Shown: piece after piece, positions 18,501-25,247 of the stretch
Layout of the letters: every line of letters starts with the position of its first letter
Position numbering within the stretch: the first letter of the stretch is position 1
Assembly: GCF_014648095.1 (NCBI RefSeq)
Contig: NZ_BMQL01000008.1
Span: forward strand, 1-64,000
Direction of reading: 5' to 3'
DNA from: Deinococcus ruber
GTDB lineage: Bacteria; Deinococcota; Deinococci; Deinococcales; Deinococcaceae
DNA: 64,000 nucleotides
Position numbers and translations under genes: made by a program
The notes under the pieces: generated by a model
What the model was told of the DNA's origin: nothing
The model's database searches: none
The model's input: the letters and a program-made list of their open reading frames with translations, nothing else

Positions 18501-18962
18501 CAGATAATCGAGCAGGGCGGCGGTTTTGAGCGGATCGTCGGGCGTCAGGCCCGCAGCCGTCAGGTGCAGCCATTCCGGGTCGAGTTCGGTCAGGCTGCTC
18601 AGATGTTGTTTCAGCGACGAAAAGCTGTTGTCGTCCCAGTTGACGTAGAAGCCCGCGACCTCGGCTGGCCCGCTGCTGCGGCGCAGTGCCGGAAGCAGGG
18701 GCACCCGTCCGGCTGTGTGCAGCCCGGCTGCCTGCCGTACCCGCGTCAGAAATTCATGCCGCTCCTGCACGGGGGCGCTCGAAACCAGCGCCAGGGCTGG
18801 CAGCTGGGGCCGCAGAATCACACTCAGGCCCAGCAGCGCCAGAATCAGCCCCACTGTCCCGCCGACCAGCAGCAGCAGCAGCCGGACACTGCGCCAGCGT
18901 CGGCCTCCCGCATCCTGAAAAACGAATGGCGGCGCGGAATCGGGCGGCACGGAAGACGGCAT
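15531..18962 (-). CDS. Trifunctional GH18 / polysaccharide deacetylase / family-2 glycosyltransferase
   Basis: This 1143-residue membrane protein combines three enzymes. After a cytoplasmic tail and a helix (about 27-50) comes a GH18 domain (about 100-420) with the catalytic MIDFEQ pattern. A NodB-type deacetylase follows (about 490-690) with all motifs: TFDDGPD, SHTYTHPN, FRPPF, DPEDW and LLHDAGG. After another helix (about 720-745) lies a family-2 glycosyltransferase (about 765-1000) with VIDDGS, VIDADT, AEDAD and the QRFRW motif, then C-terminal membrane helices. The set mirrors PgaB plus PgaC of poly-N-acetylglucosamine synthesis in one chain. It likely polymerises, exports, deacetylates and trims a beta-linked amino-sugar polymer. 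All catalytic residues I looked for are present. Confidence 0.9.
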   Translation of the reverse strand: MPSSVPPDSAPPFVFQDAGGRRWRSVRLLLLLVGGTVGLILALLGLSVILRPQLPALALVSSAPVQERHEFLTRVRQAAGLHTAGRVPLLPALRRSSGPAEVAGFYVNWDDNSFSSLKQHLSSLTELDPEWLHLTAAGLTPDDPLKTAALLDYLKRQHSALQVLPLVNNYDNGTQRWDSTTLSAVLGDSGRRATLETGLLAYARQVRGSGLMIDFEQVPPSVQQDFVTFLTALHARMVPLHLRLSVALPLDDDNYAYTQIAQAVDRVHLMAYDEHDDGGEAGPIASQGWLQRTLQMRLAQIPVSEVVLDVGNYGYDWRSGHTGGAADLSFQDAITLASSQQSSTAGGTGKLEDTVQLDPLSLNPTFSYQDAQHQAHTVWYLDAVSTFDSVQAARRLGVVKVALWRMGTEDPRVWQVLSTHALSNRDGLNAALAAQLRPLPYGYDLSYQGKGELLRVVSEPHDGLRDLEFGAGQSLITAEHLTRPASPFVIGRWGTQHPRDIALTFDDGPDPVWTPQVLDILKRAQAPATFFVVGLQAQQFPALLRREVQDGHEIGSHTYTHPNLSMVSHAQVGLELDATQRLIQSILGRGTLLFRPPFAEDVEPATPEQARVLQQASSLGYTTVGMGVDPEDWAKPGTQQIVKSVLAQVQASRGQVVLLHDAGGNRAQTVAALPLIIAELRAHGYHLVTVSQLAGLSSTQVMPPVLGLGAYLTRAGGWGFTLVSGFGLLIGTLFVLGILLSCLRLAFISVLGLAEALSRRGRDLPPLQIPLTVLVPAYNEARVINKTVQSLLTQGENVRVLVIDDGSRDDTAGVARAAFGEHPRVEIYSVPNGGKASALNHGLRLARTEVVVVIDADTVLEVGALAYLAAHFADARVAAVAGNAKVGNRVNLLTRWQALEYITAQNVERRAMALLNCVSVVPGAIGAWRAGVLLAVGGFATDTLAEDADLTLRVLRAGHKVTYEQRAIALTEAPDTVRGFLKQRFRWMYGILQATWKQRHAARQGHARLGLITVPNVLLFQVLLPLISAVLDSTMLVGLLWAGLQTRYHPDSPGMNGHLLLFYLLFIAIDLFAAVLAFSLEPGEHWSLLLWLPLQRFFYRQLLYLVAIRALLAALRGGSVGWGKLERRGTVKGPDTPPRLSGQ

Positions 18963-19064
18963 AGAGCAGAGGCTAGACGCAAAAAGTAAAGAGGCGCTAA
19001 AGGTCTGCGGCTAAAGGAGTAACCGGGAAACAGCGCCGCCTTCTCCCGGCCTCGTCAACTGCTC

Positions 19065-19070
19065 TACACT
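19065..19070 (+). promoter_or_regulatory. -10 hexamer of leaderless NadM transcript
   Basis: TACACT stands 6 nt before the GTG start at 19077, with no Shine-Dalgarno sequence. Transcription would start at or next to the GTG. No consensus -35 is evident. Confidence 0.5.
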
Positions 19071-19076
19071 CCGGAC

Positions 19077-20051
19077 GTGTGCGCCGCCAGTCCTCAGACC
19101 GCCGTGCTGATCGGGCGTTTTCAGCCGCCGCATCTAGCCCACCTCGCCCTGATGCAGCAGGCGCTGACCTTGGCACCAGAACTGGTAGTCGTGCTCGGCA
19201 GTGCCCACCATGCCCGCACGCCCAAAAACCCGCTCAGCGACAGCGAACGTGCCCGCCTGATCCGGGAGATGCTGCACGGGGCGGGCGTCGATCCGGCACG
19301 GCTCCGCACAGTCGAGGTGCCGGACTTTTTCTACAACCTGCCCCTGTGGGTCGAGTACGTGCGCCGGGCCGTCGGTACGCGGCGGGCAGTGCTGTGCGGT
19401 TTCGAGAAGGACGCCAGCAGTTTTTATCTGAAGCTCTTTCCAGAGTGGCAATTCGCGGCGACCTCGGAAGATGGCCGGGAACCCGGTGAGGTCGGGCTTC
19501 GTCTCCCCTACCCGTCTGCGGCGCAGTCGTTCCCAGGGCTGAGCGCCACGACGATCCGTGAGGCGATGTACCGGCGCGACTGGGGCAGCGTGGCCGCCGC
19601 CGTGCCCGCGACGGTCTGTGCCACCCTGCTGGACTTCTCGAAGACCCGGGAATTTGAAGATCTGCTGCTCGACCGGGAAGCGGTCATGAGGCTCGCTGCG
19701 GGCGGCCCCATCCGGGATGAGGCGGCGGTGGTGGTGGCAAACGGTTCGGTGCTGCTTCAGACGCGGATGGAGCGGCCCGGACTTGGGCTGTGGTGTCTGC
19801 CCGCGTCTGAAGCGCTCGCCACTGCACCAGAGTTGCACGGACAGCAGGCTGTCAGAGAACGCCTGCTCGACCACCCCGACCGTCTGCCTGGCGTGGACTG
19901 GACCACGCTGGCACGGCTATTTTTGCTTCCTCAACCGTTTTTTCCGGCAGCAGGCTCGGCGTGGGTTCCTCTGGACGCTCTCCACAGCCAGCCCCAGCGT
20001 TTCTTCGCCGACCATGCCCAGGCAATCTGGGCGCTGCTCGAACAGTGGTAA
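19077..20051 (+). CDS. nadM: NMN adenylyltransferase (NadM type) with degenerate Nudix-like C-terminal half
   Basis: The 324-residue protein has an N-terminal nucleotidyltransferase (about 1-185) with GRFQPPHLAH (HxxH-type motif), a phosphate-binding segment GSAHHARTPKNP, and GLSATTIREAMY for the ISxxxxR motif. It should make NAD from NMN and ATP. The C-terminal half aligns in position with the Nudix domain of bifunctional NadM/Nudix enzymes, but the REx2Ex2EE metal-binding Nudix box is missing; after LWCLPASEAL comes only ELHGQQAVRERLLD. Pyrophosphohydrolase activity is therefore doubtful. The GTG start at 19077 is chosen because the family start (AVLIGRFQPP) follows directly and a leaderless -10 lies upstream. 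Confidence 0.88.
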   Translation: MCAASPQTAVLIGRFQPPHLAHLALMQQALTLAPELVVVLGSAHHARTPKNPLSDSERARLIREMLHGAGVDPARLRTVEVPDFFYNLPLWVEYVRRAVGTRRAVLCGFEKDASSFYLKLFPEWQFAATSEDGREPGEVGLRLPYPSAAQSFPGLSATTIREAMYRRDWGSVAAAVPATVCATLLDFSKTREFEDLLLDREAVMRLAAGGPIRDEAAVVVANGSVLLQTRMERPGLGLWCLPASEALATAPELHGQQAVRERLLDHPDRLPGVDWTTLARLFLLPQPFFPAAGSAWVPLDALHSQPQRFFADHAQAIWALLEQW

Positions 20052-20220
20052 GCCGATCAGCAGCCATGAACACCCCGCAGGCGCGAACCCGCCTTCAGAA
20101 CATGAAGGGATGATAGTCAGACCATCAGAGGTTGACAGTATTGACGGCGCGGAGATACGGTGTTAGCGTAAAAACGGTTACAATTCTGCTAAAGTTCTCG
20201 GCTGCACCGCTGGAGGCTCC

Positions 20221-20745
20221 ATGACTCAGACCGCCGATCAGACGCTCCTTGATGTTGTTCTGGACTCCTGGAACCGCAACAACAGTATCCTGCTCAATCT
20301 GCTGCAGGCCATGTCAGAAGGAGGACTGGAGGCCAGGCCGATGGAGGGCAGCCCCTCGCTCGCGGCGCAGTTCACGCACATGCGCGATGTCCGGCTCTTT
20401 TTCGTATCGCAGACCGCTCCGGAATTCGCCGAAAACCTGCCCGTCCTCTTCCGCGAGGAGGACGACGACTGGCAGGCCGAGCGCGATCCGGGCCGCATCG
20501 CGCAGATGCTCCAGGACAGCGCCAACATCGTCACGAAGGCGGTGCAGAGCCGAACCGAGGCAGGTCTGCCCCTGAGCGGAGCGCACGTCGCCTACGACCA
20601 TCCGCTGCTGCTGCTTCAGCACCTGCTGTGGCACGAGGGCTACCACGTCGGCCAGATGATGCTGGCCCTGAAAGCGTCGGGCCGCACGATGTCCGAGGAG
20701 CAGTCCATGCCGCTCATCTGGGATGTATGGCGGCGGGAATGGTAA
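20221..20745 (+). CDS. DinB family protein
   Basis: The 174-residue protein is a four-helix DinB/YfiT-type protein. Three probable metal-binding His are visible, in FTHMRD, WHEGYH and YHVGQ. DinB proteins are DNA-damage-inducible in Bacillus and abundant in Deinococcus; many act as metal-dependent thiol transferases, but the reaction of most is unknown. The ATG has GGAGG upstream. The 5' region has TTGACA (20133) and TTGACG (20142) possible -35 elements. It is not clearly in an operon. Confidence 0.88.
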   Translation: MTQTADQTLLDVVLDSWNRNNSILLNLLQAMSEGGLEARPMEGSPSLAAQFTHMRDVRLFFVSQTAPEFAENLPVLFREEDDDWQAERDPGRIAQMLQDSANIVTKAVQSRTEAGLPLSGAHVAYDHPLLLLQHLLWHEGYHVGQMMLALKASGRTMSEEQSMPLIWDVWRREW

Positions 20746-20812
20746 ACGGACTGTAGAGAGTGTCGCCCCTTCCTGCTGTCTTATGACCGATACAGCACTG
20801 CGCGGCGCGGCT

Positions 20813-21004
20813 TCAGGAGCGCAGACGCCACAGCGCGAAGACCCACAGGCTCACCCAGCCGAGCGCCAGCACGATACACGACCACGCAGGCCACTCGCTG
20901 CCTACGCCGTACAGGGCGGTCAGGCCGCAGAGCAGCCCCGCGATAAAGGGCGAAGCCAGCAGGCCAATGCAGAGCTGAAGAGTCAAGCTGATCAGATCAT
21001 CCAT
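20813..21004 (-). CDS. Small two-helix membrane protein
   Basis: The 63-residue protein has two hydrophobic helices (about residues 5-33 and 40-60) and a short basic tail (WRLRS), so it should sit in the cytoplasmic membrane. A TAATGT -10 lies 6 nt upstream of the ATG, fitting a leaderless transcript. No family is recognised. It is convergent with dinB and upstream-adjacent to nothing on its strand except the HD-GYP gene, 51 nt away. Confidence 0.55.
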   Translation of the reverse strand: MDDLISLTLQLCIGLLASPFIAGLLCGLTALYGVGSEWPAWSCIVLALGWVSLWVFALWRLRS

Positions 21005-21055
21005 GCCCAGACATTACTGAGACGGGCGTGATTGGCGCGTGATCCTCAGCCTGGG

Positions 21056-21688
21056 TCAGCGCCCACTTTTGATGAGATTGAGCGCCCACACAGGCAGTGG
21101 ATCGAACAGCGTTCCCGTGTAGCGGTTGAGGTACTGAATGGCCTCGGTATGCGTCCAGGCCACGCGGTACGGGCGCGTACTCGTCAGGGCGTCGTAGACA
21201 TCCGCGACCGACAGCACCCGCGCCAGCCGGGGAATCTGAAGTCCTGCCAGACCATACGGATAGCCGTCGCCGTTGTAGGCCTCATGGTGGTGAAGCGTCG
21301 CCTGAATCACCTCGGGTTCCAGCGCTGGCAGCGTGGCGAGCAGCCGCATCCCGAGTGCCGGATGTCGCTCGATCACGCGGCGCTCGTCGTTCGACAGTGG
21401 CCCCTGCTTGTTCAGGATGTCGGCAGAGATCAGCGCCTTGCCAACATCGTGCAGCAGTCCGGCACACATCACGATGCGGCGGGCGGCAGGCGTCGAAGTC
21501 ATCGATAGCCGCTCACACAGCGTCAGTGTCAGAACCATGACCCGTATGAAATGACCGTCGTCCACGACCCGCAGCGATTCCAGCCAGCGGATCAGGAACT
21601 GAACGTCTGCTCGCTCTTCCAGCGACAGCAACGTCGTCGCCTCCACCTGCAAAAATGCGGCGGAGAGGGCAGACGTGTCGGGGTTCAT
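21056..21688 (-). CDS. HD-GYP domain protein (probable c-di-GMP phosphodiesterase)
   Basis: The 210-residue protein is essentially one HD-GYP domain. The HD pair is in GLLHDVGKALIS, and the GYP signature is HHHEAYNGDGYPYGLAG, with downstream RVLSVADVYDALTS. It should hydrolyse cyclic di-GMP to pGpG or GMP. There is no attached sensor or receiver domain, and the region before HD (about 1-70) is short. The start follows a small upstream ORF by 6 nt, suggesting an operon. It is the natural counterpart to the GGDEF protein at 13.7-15.2 kb. Confidence 0.9.
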   Translation of the reverse strand: MNPDTSALSAAFLQVEATTLLSLEERADVQFLIRWLESLRVVDDGHFIRVMVLTLTLCERLSMTSTPAARRIVMCAGLLHDVGKALISADILNKQGPLSNDERRVIERHPALGMRLLATLPALEPEVIQATLHHHEAYNGDGYPYGLAGLQIPRLARVLSVADVYDALTSTRPYRVAWTHTEAIQYLNRYTGTLFDPLPVWALNLIKSGR

Positions 21689-21694
21689 CCTGAT

Positions 21695-21883
21695 CTATTC
21701 CAGTCCGAGGTGGAGGGAATACCGCTCCTGCATCTTCGCCACGAGGCTCAGCTCATCCATGTTGTCGCTCAGCGGATCGGGCCTCACCGGTAAAGGCGCA
21801 GTGTGAACAGTCAGGATCTCCACACGCTGAACGCCGGTATCCCGCACGAACCGCTGCTCCTGAGCCAGAGCTGGCTGGCTCAT
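21695..21883 (-). CDS. Possible small protein upstream of the HD-GYP gene
   Basis: A 62-codon frame (MSQPALAQEQRFVRDTGVQR) whose ATG overlaps the stop of the preceding small ORF by 4 bp (ATGA). It ends 6 nt before the HD-GYP gene. It has no recognised domain. The overlap could mean translational coupling, or that this and the preceding ORF are halves of one frameshifted gene. Treat as tentative. Confidence 0.3.
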   Translation of the reverse strand: MSQPALAQEQRFVRDTGVQRVEILTVHTAPLPVRPDPLSDNMDELSLVAKMQERYSLHLGLE

Positions 21884-22080
21884 TTTGCGGTTCCGCTGCC
21901 AGTGACGCTCGACAACGTCGCCGTAGAACTGGTCGAGGTCGGCGGGGCACTCTGCACCGTTTTGGCGATGCTCTCGACGCCCACATCACCGTGCCCCCCG
22001 GCCAGCGCAACTGCTCCGGTCATCAGAACGAAAAGGGCGACAAGTGTTCTCGCTGACGTTACAGTAGTGACAGGGGTCAT
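21880..22080 (-). CDS. Possible small secreted protein
   Basis: A 66-residue frame with a credible signal peptide (RTLVALFVLMTGAVALAGG, cleavage near residue 28) and a Ser/Thr-rich mature tail. A near-consensus -10, TAAAAT, lies 7 nt before the ATG at 22080 on the minus strand, fitting a leaderless transcript. It overlaps the next ORF by ATGA. It is divergent from the TPR/BTAD gene at 22105 with only 24 nt between the starts. Real or half of a broken gene; no homologue recognised. Confidence 0.35.
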   Translation of the reverse strand: MTPVTTVTSARTLVALFVLMTGAVALAGGHGDVGVESIAKTVQSAPPTSTSSTATLSSVTGSGTAK

Positions 22081-22104
22081 GCAACTCATTTTAGGGGGGC
22101 ATCT

Positions 22105-24027
22105 GTGCAACATCTGGACAAGAGCGAATCTGCGTGCCAGAGGGCGTTTATTCGGGGCGATTACCTGAAAGTCACCGCTGATCTCGCGGCCCTGTCCACA
22201 TCGTCAGGCATGCAGGTGTCAGACCGGACCATGTACGGTATCTCGCTGCTCCGGCTCGGTCATTTTCAGAAAGCGGAAGTGGAACTGGCCGCTGCAGCAG
22301 AGCAGGGCAGTTCTGAGGCAGCGGTGGAATACGCCAACCTGCTGCGTGCGACTGGAAATCAGCAGCGGGCGGCGCAGCAGTTGACGCTGCTGCTTCCGTC
22401 GCTGAGCGGCGAGCTGAAGTACCGTGCGCTGCGCTGGCTGGGCGTGTGCGAGAACATGCTCGGACTCAGCGGTGGACTGGAACATCTGGAAGAGGCCCGC
22501 ATGGGGTATGTCGGCATCGGTGATGCAGAAATGGCCGCCCGCCTGACTCAGACGATCTCGGTGATGTACGCCCTGCGTGGTCGTCACCGAGAAGCCCTGA
22601 CCCTGCTGGACGGCGCACTGCCGGTGCTGGAGCGCCAGTTGAATCAGCGTCCGTTTCTGACGGCGCTGCTGACGCAGGCTGACCTGCAACTCGACGCCCA
22701 CCTGTACGCAGAGGCGCAGGCGACACTGGCCCGCTCGCTGTCTCTTTCTCTGGAGCTGGGCGCAGAGTACCAGTGGCGTCGCGCCATGCTGGTGAGCGTG
22801 CTGGCAGCGCTGCTGCGCGGAGACATCGGTCAGTTCCTGGCACTGATTCCCCCCACGCTCGCCGCCGCACAGGCCACCAACGACAGCGAGGTACTCGAAC
22901 ACCTCTCGGTGTGGCTGGCCGATCATCACAGCCGACTGGGTGATCAGGCCAAGGCGGTGAGCATCATGGCCGAGCTGTATGCGCGGGTGCCCGAACCGGG
23001 CGTGCACGTCCAGATCGCAGAGGGCGTGCTGGCTCGTAGGCGTGGCGACTATCACGGCTCGTACCGACTGCTGATGCAGCTCCACGAACGCGCCATCAAG
23101 CTCAATTCGCCGCATCAGGCGATCCGGGCGTCGCTTCAGGCGCTGTATGCCCTGTATCAGATGAAGGACTTCGAGCGGGTCAATCAGGAGCTGCCCACCG
23201 CGCTGGCGAGTATCGTCCGGCTGGGAATCAAGGGCGGCCCGGTTGCGCTGCGGCCCGACATGGCCGAGCTGAGCGAACTGTTTCTGTACGCCCAGGGACA
23301 TGCGCCCAGTGCGCCGCTGCTCGCCAGCATCCTGGGAGAATCGTCCGAGCTGGTTCTGGCGCAGGCGGGTCTGTTCGTGACCGGCACACTGATCGAACTG
23401 ATGACGCTCCGGCAGGTCATGGTCGTGAAGGACGGCGTGCCTCAGCACCTTCCCGGCATTCAGGCGCGGGTGATCGTGAGCATTCTGCTGTATGTCGCCC
23501 TGCACCCGGACTGCTCGCTGGACGAACTCCAGACCGCCCTGTTTCCCGAACGCACCCCTGAAGCAGCGTCCAAAACGGTACGGCGGGGGCTGGCGCACAT
23601 CGAAACGTCGCTGGGCAAGCTGATCGAAAAGGGCGGCCACTATCATGACCCCACCTTCCGCATCGCCGCGAAAGTCAGTCTGCGTTCCGATCATCAGCTC
23701 GTGTTGCAGCGGGCCGCAGAAGGCAACGTGATCGGCATGCTGGCAGCCTTCAAAGGCGAATTTCTGCCCGGTCTGGATGAAAGCGAATGGGTGCAGGAAA
23801 TACGCAGCAGTCTTCAGGCCAGCATTCAGGCGGCGCTGGAACCGGCGCTGATCGAGGCGGAACTGCGGGGAGCGCACGCGCAGGTGGTGCGGCTGTGCAC
23901 CCAGGCGCTGCGGGTTCTGCCGAACGACCTCGACCTGATGGAACGCCGCATCGCCGCCGCGCAGCAGGCAGCCATGTCCATCGAACTTGCCCGCTTTCAG
24001 AGCGAACTGAAACACTCCCTGAACTGA
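22105..24027 (+). CDS. TPR protein with C-terminal winged-helix/BTAD-like transcriptional activator region
   Basis: The 640-residue protein is mostly helical repeats of TPR type (about 15-420). Near residues 440-500 a winged-helix-like segment appears (RVIVSILLYVALHPDCSLDE ... ASKTVRRGLAHIETSLG), followed by a BTAD-like block (about 540-630; LPGLDESEWVQEIRSSLQ, VLPNDLDLMERRIAAAQQ). SARP regulators carry winged helix then BTAD at the N-terminus; here the order is kept but placed after the TPRs. I infer a cytoplasmic transcription regulator acting through protein contacts. The GTG start has AGGGGGG 5 nt upstream. Its stop codon is 2 nt from the first centromere-like repeat and it lies directly upstream of parA. 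Confidence 0.75.
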   Translation: MQHLDKSESACQRAFIRGDYLKVTADLAALSTSSGMQVSDRTMYGISLLRLGHFQKAEVELAAAAEQGSSEAAVEYANLLRATGNQQRAAQQLTLLLPSLSGELKYRALRWLGVCENMLGLSGGLEHLEEARMGYVGIGDAEMAARLTQTISVMYALRGRHREALTLLDGALPVLERQLNQRPFLTALLTQADLQLDAHLYAEAQATLARSLSLSLELGAEYQWRRAMLVSVLAALLRGDIGQFLALIPPTLAAAQATNDSEVLEHLSVWLADHHSRLGDQAKAVSIMAELYARVPEPGVHVQIAEGVLARRRGDYHGSYRLLMQLHERAIKLNSPHQAIRASLQALYALYQMKDFERVNQELPTALASIVRLGIKGGPVALRPDMAELSELFLYAQGHAPSAPLLASILGESSELVLAQAGLFVTGTLIELMTLRQVMVVKDGVPQHLPGIQARVIVSILLYVALHPDCSLDELQTALFPERTPEAASKTVRRGLAHIETSLGKLIEKGGHYHDPTFRIAAKVSLRSDHQLVLQRAAEGNVIGMLAAFKGEFLPGLDESEWVQEIRSSLQASIQAALEPALIEAELRGAHAQVVRLCTQALRVLPNDLDLMERRIAAAQQAAMSIELARFQSELKHSLN

Positions 24028-24029
24028 AT

Positions 24030-24047
24030 TACCATAACGTTCTGGTA
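24030..24047 (+). repeat. parS-like centromere repeat, copy 1
   Basis: TACCATAACGTTCTGGTA contains the 16-bp core ACCATAACGTTCTGGT (24031-24046), a near-palindrome with one mismatched pair. It starts 2 nt after the stop codon of the TPR/BTAD gene, upstream of parA. Confidence 0.8.
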
Positions 24048-24211
24048 AACCTGTCCAACCTTGGACGTGCCGAACACGGGCGCGGCTCCGTCGGTGTGGG
24101 CCGCTGCTGACGCCAGAGGCCACAACGCCTGCCGAAGACGATCTGTGTACTGAAACATGCAGCTCTCCCTTGCCTGCCGCACGATAGCTCAGCCGCTCGG
24201 CACCTGGTCTT

Positions 24212-24264
24212 ATGTACAATTTATCTGCGAATAAATTTGACTTATCTCAGAAAATGTACAAAAT
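24212..24264 (+). promoter_or_regulatory. parA promoter with two TGTACA boxes
   Basis: -35 TTGACT at 24237-24242, 16 nt, -10 CAAAAT at 24259-24264, then 5 nt to the ATG at 24270 (leaderless pattern). TGTACA lies at 24213-24218 and 24255-24260, 42 bp apart (four helical turns), each within ATGTACAA. The second box abuts the -10. From memory, TGTACA is the core operator hexamer of E. coli YefM, and the encoded ParA has a YefM/Phd domain, so this looks autoregulatory. Confidence 0.7.
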
Positions 24265-24269
24265 GGAGC

Positions 24270-25247
24270 ATGGCCCGAAAAAAGTTGTCGTCTCCTGCGA
24301 CAGATGAAGCGGGAACGCTGTCGCTGTCAGACGCTCGCGCTCAGCTTGGTGAACGGGTCACGCACCTGAAACCGGGAGAACGCCTGGATCTGACCCGCCA
24401 CGGAAAAACGGTGGCAACCGTGATCTCGCCTGAAGAACTCCAGTTGCTGAATCTTGCAAAGGACGCCGCCATGAAATCGACGAAGGTACTGATGTGCTTC
24501 AACCATGCGGGCGGAGCGTCCAAGTCGAGCACCACCCGCGATCTGGGGTACGAGTTGACCCAGCTGGGACAGAAGGTGCTCTTGATCGACCTCGACCCAC
24601 AGGCCAATCTGACAAGCTGGCTGGGTCTTCAGAACGTGCAGCTTTCACAGACGGTGAACGACGCCCTGCTGAATCTGACGCCGCTGCCAGAGCCGCTGGA
24701 AGCGCACGGCATGTCGATCATTCCCAGCCATATCGACCTGTCGGAAACCGGAGAGTTGCTGGGCGTGAAGGGCAACGGAGACGGGCGGCTGGAAATCGCT
24801 CTGCAAAAAGTCAGGAGTGCTGGCATCTACGATTACATCCTGATCGATCCGCCCCCGGCCCTGGGAAAACTCACCACTTCGGGCGCGAGAGCCGCCGATT
24901 ACCTGATCGTGCCGCTGCCAGCCAAGTACAAGGGCGTCGAGGCACTGGGCGGGGTGCAGCGGATGGTCAGTGAATACAGCGTCCTGAATCCGAAACTTCG
25001 GGTGGCTTTCTATGTGGTCACGCAGATGGAGAAGACCCGCCACGCCTCAGACGTGCTGTCGCTGTACCGGCAGACGCTCGGTGACAAGGTCATCGGGCCG
25101 ATCAGCTGGCGACCCAAGGTCTATAACGAGTGTCAGCCGATGGGCCTGCCGATAGGTGTGATGTTCCCCGATGACAGTGCCAGAGCGGAAATACAGGAGA
25201 TTGCCCACAAGCTGATGGAAGTGGTGGCCGCCGGAGTGTACGCCTGA
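24270..25247 (+). CDS. parA: ParA ATPase with N-terminal Phd/YefM-type DNA-binding domain
   Basis: The 325-residue protein has an N-terminal Phd/YefM antitoxin-like domain (about 15-62; LSLSDARAQLGERV ... PGERLDLTRHGKTVATVISPEE split across the fold) joined to a ParA ATPase (about 68-320). The P-loop reads NHAGGASKSSTT: the P-loop Lys (K85) is present but the signature Lys of the deviant Walker A box (KGGxxK) is Ala (A80). Walker A' is LIDLDPQANLT, Walker B YILIDPPPA. It should segregate this replicon with ParB, and the extra domain probably represses the operon through TGTACA boxes. An in-frame ATG at 24471, just at the ParA domain, has AAGGA 7 nt upstream and may give a short form. parB overlaps by 1 nt. 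Confidence 0.9.
   Translation: MARKKLSSPATDEAGTLSLSDARAQLGERVTHLKPGERLDLTRHGKTVATVISPEELQLLNLAKDAAMKSTKVLMCFNHAGGASKSSTTRDLGYELTQLGQKVLLIDLDPQANLTSWLGLQNVQLSQTVNDALLNLTPLPEPLEAHGMSIIPSHIDLSETGELLGVKGNGDGRLEIALQKVRSAGIYDYILIDPPPALGKLTTSGARAADYLIVPLPAKYKGVEALGGVQRMVSEYSVLNPKLRVAFYVVTQMEKTRHASDVLSLYRQTLGDKVIGPISWRPKVYNECQPMGLPIGVMFPDDSARAEIQEIAHKLMEVVAAGVYA

Noticed and set aside
22219..24219. Very long open frame on the minus strand opposite the TPR/BTAD gene
   Set aside because: It is the antisense of a gene with clear repeats and domain motifs; its own translation is rich in Arg, Gln and His with no recognisable domain.
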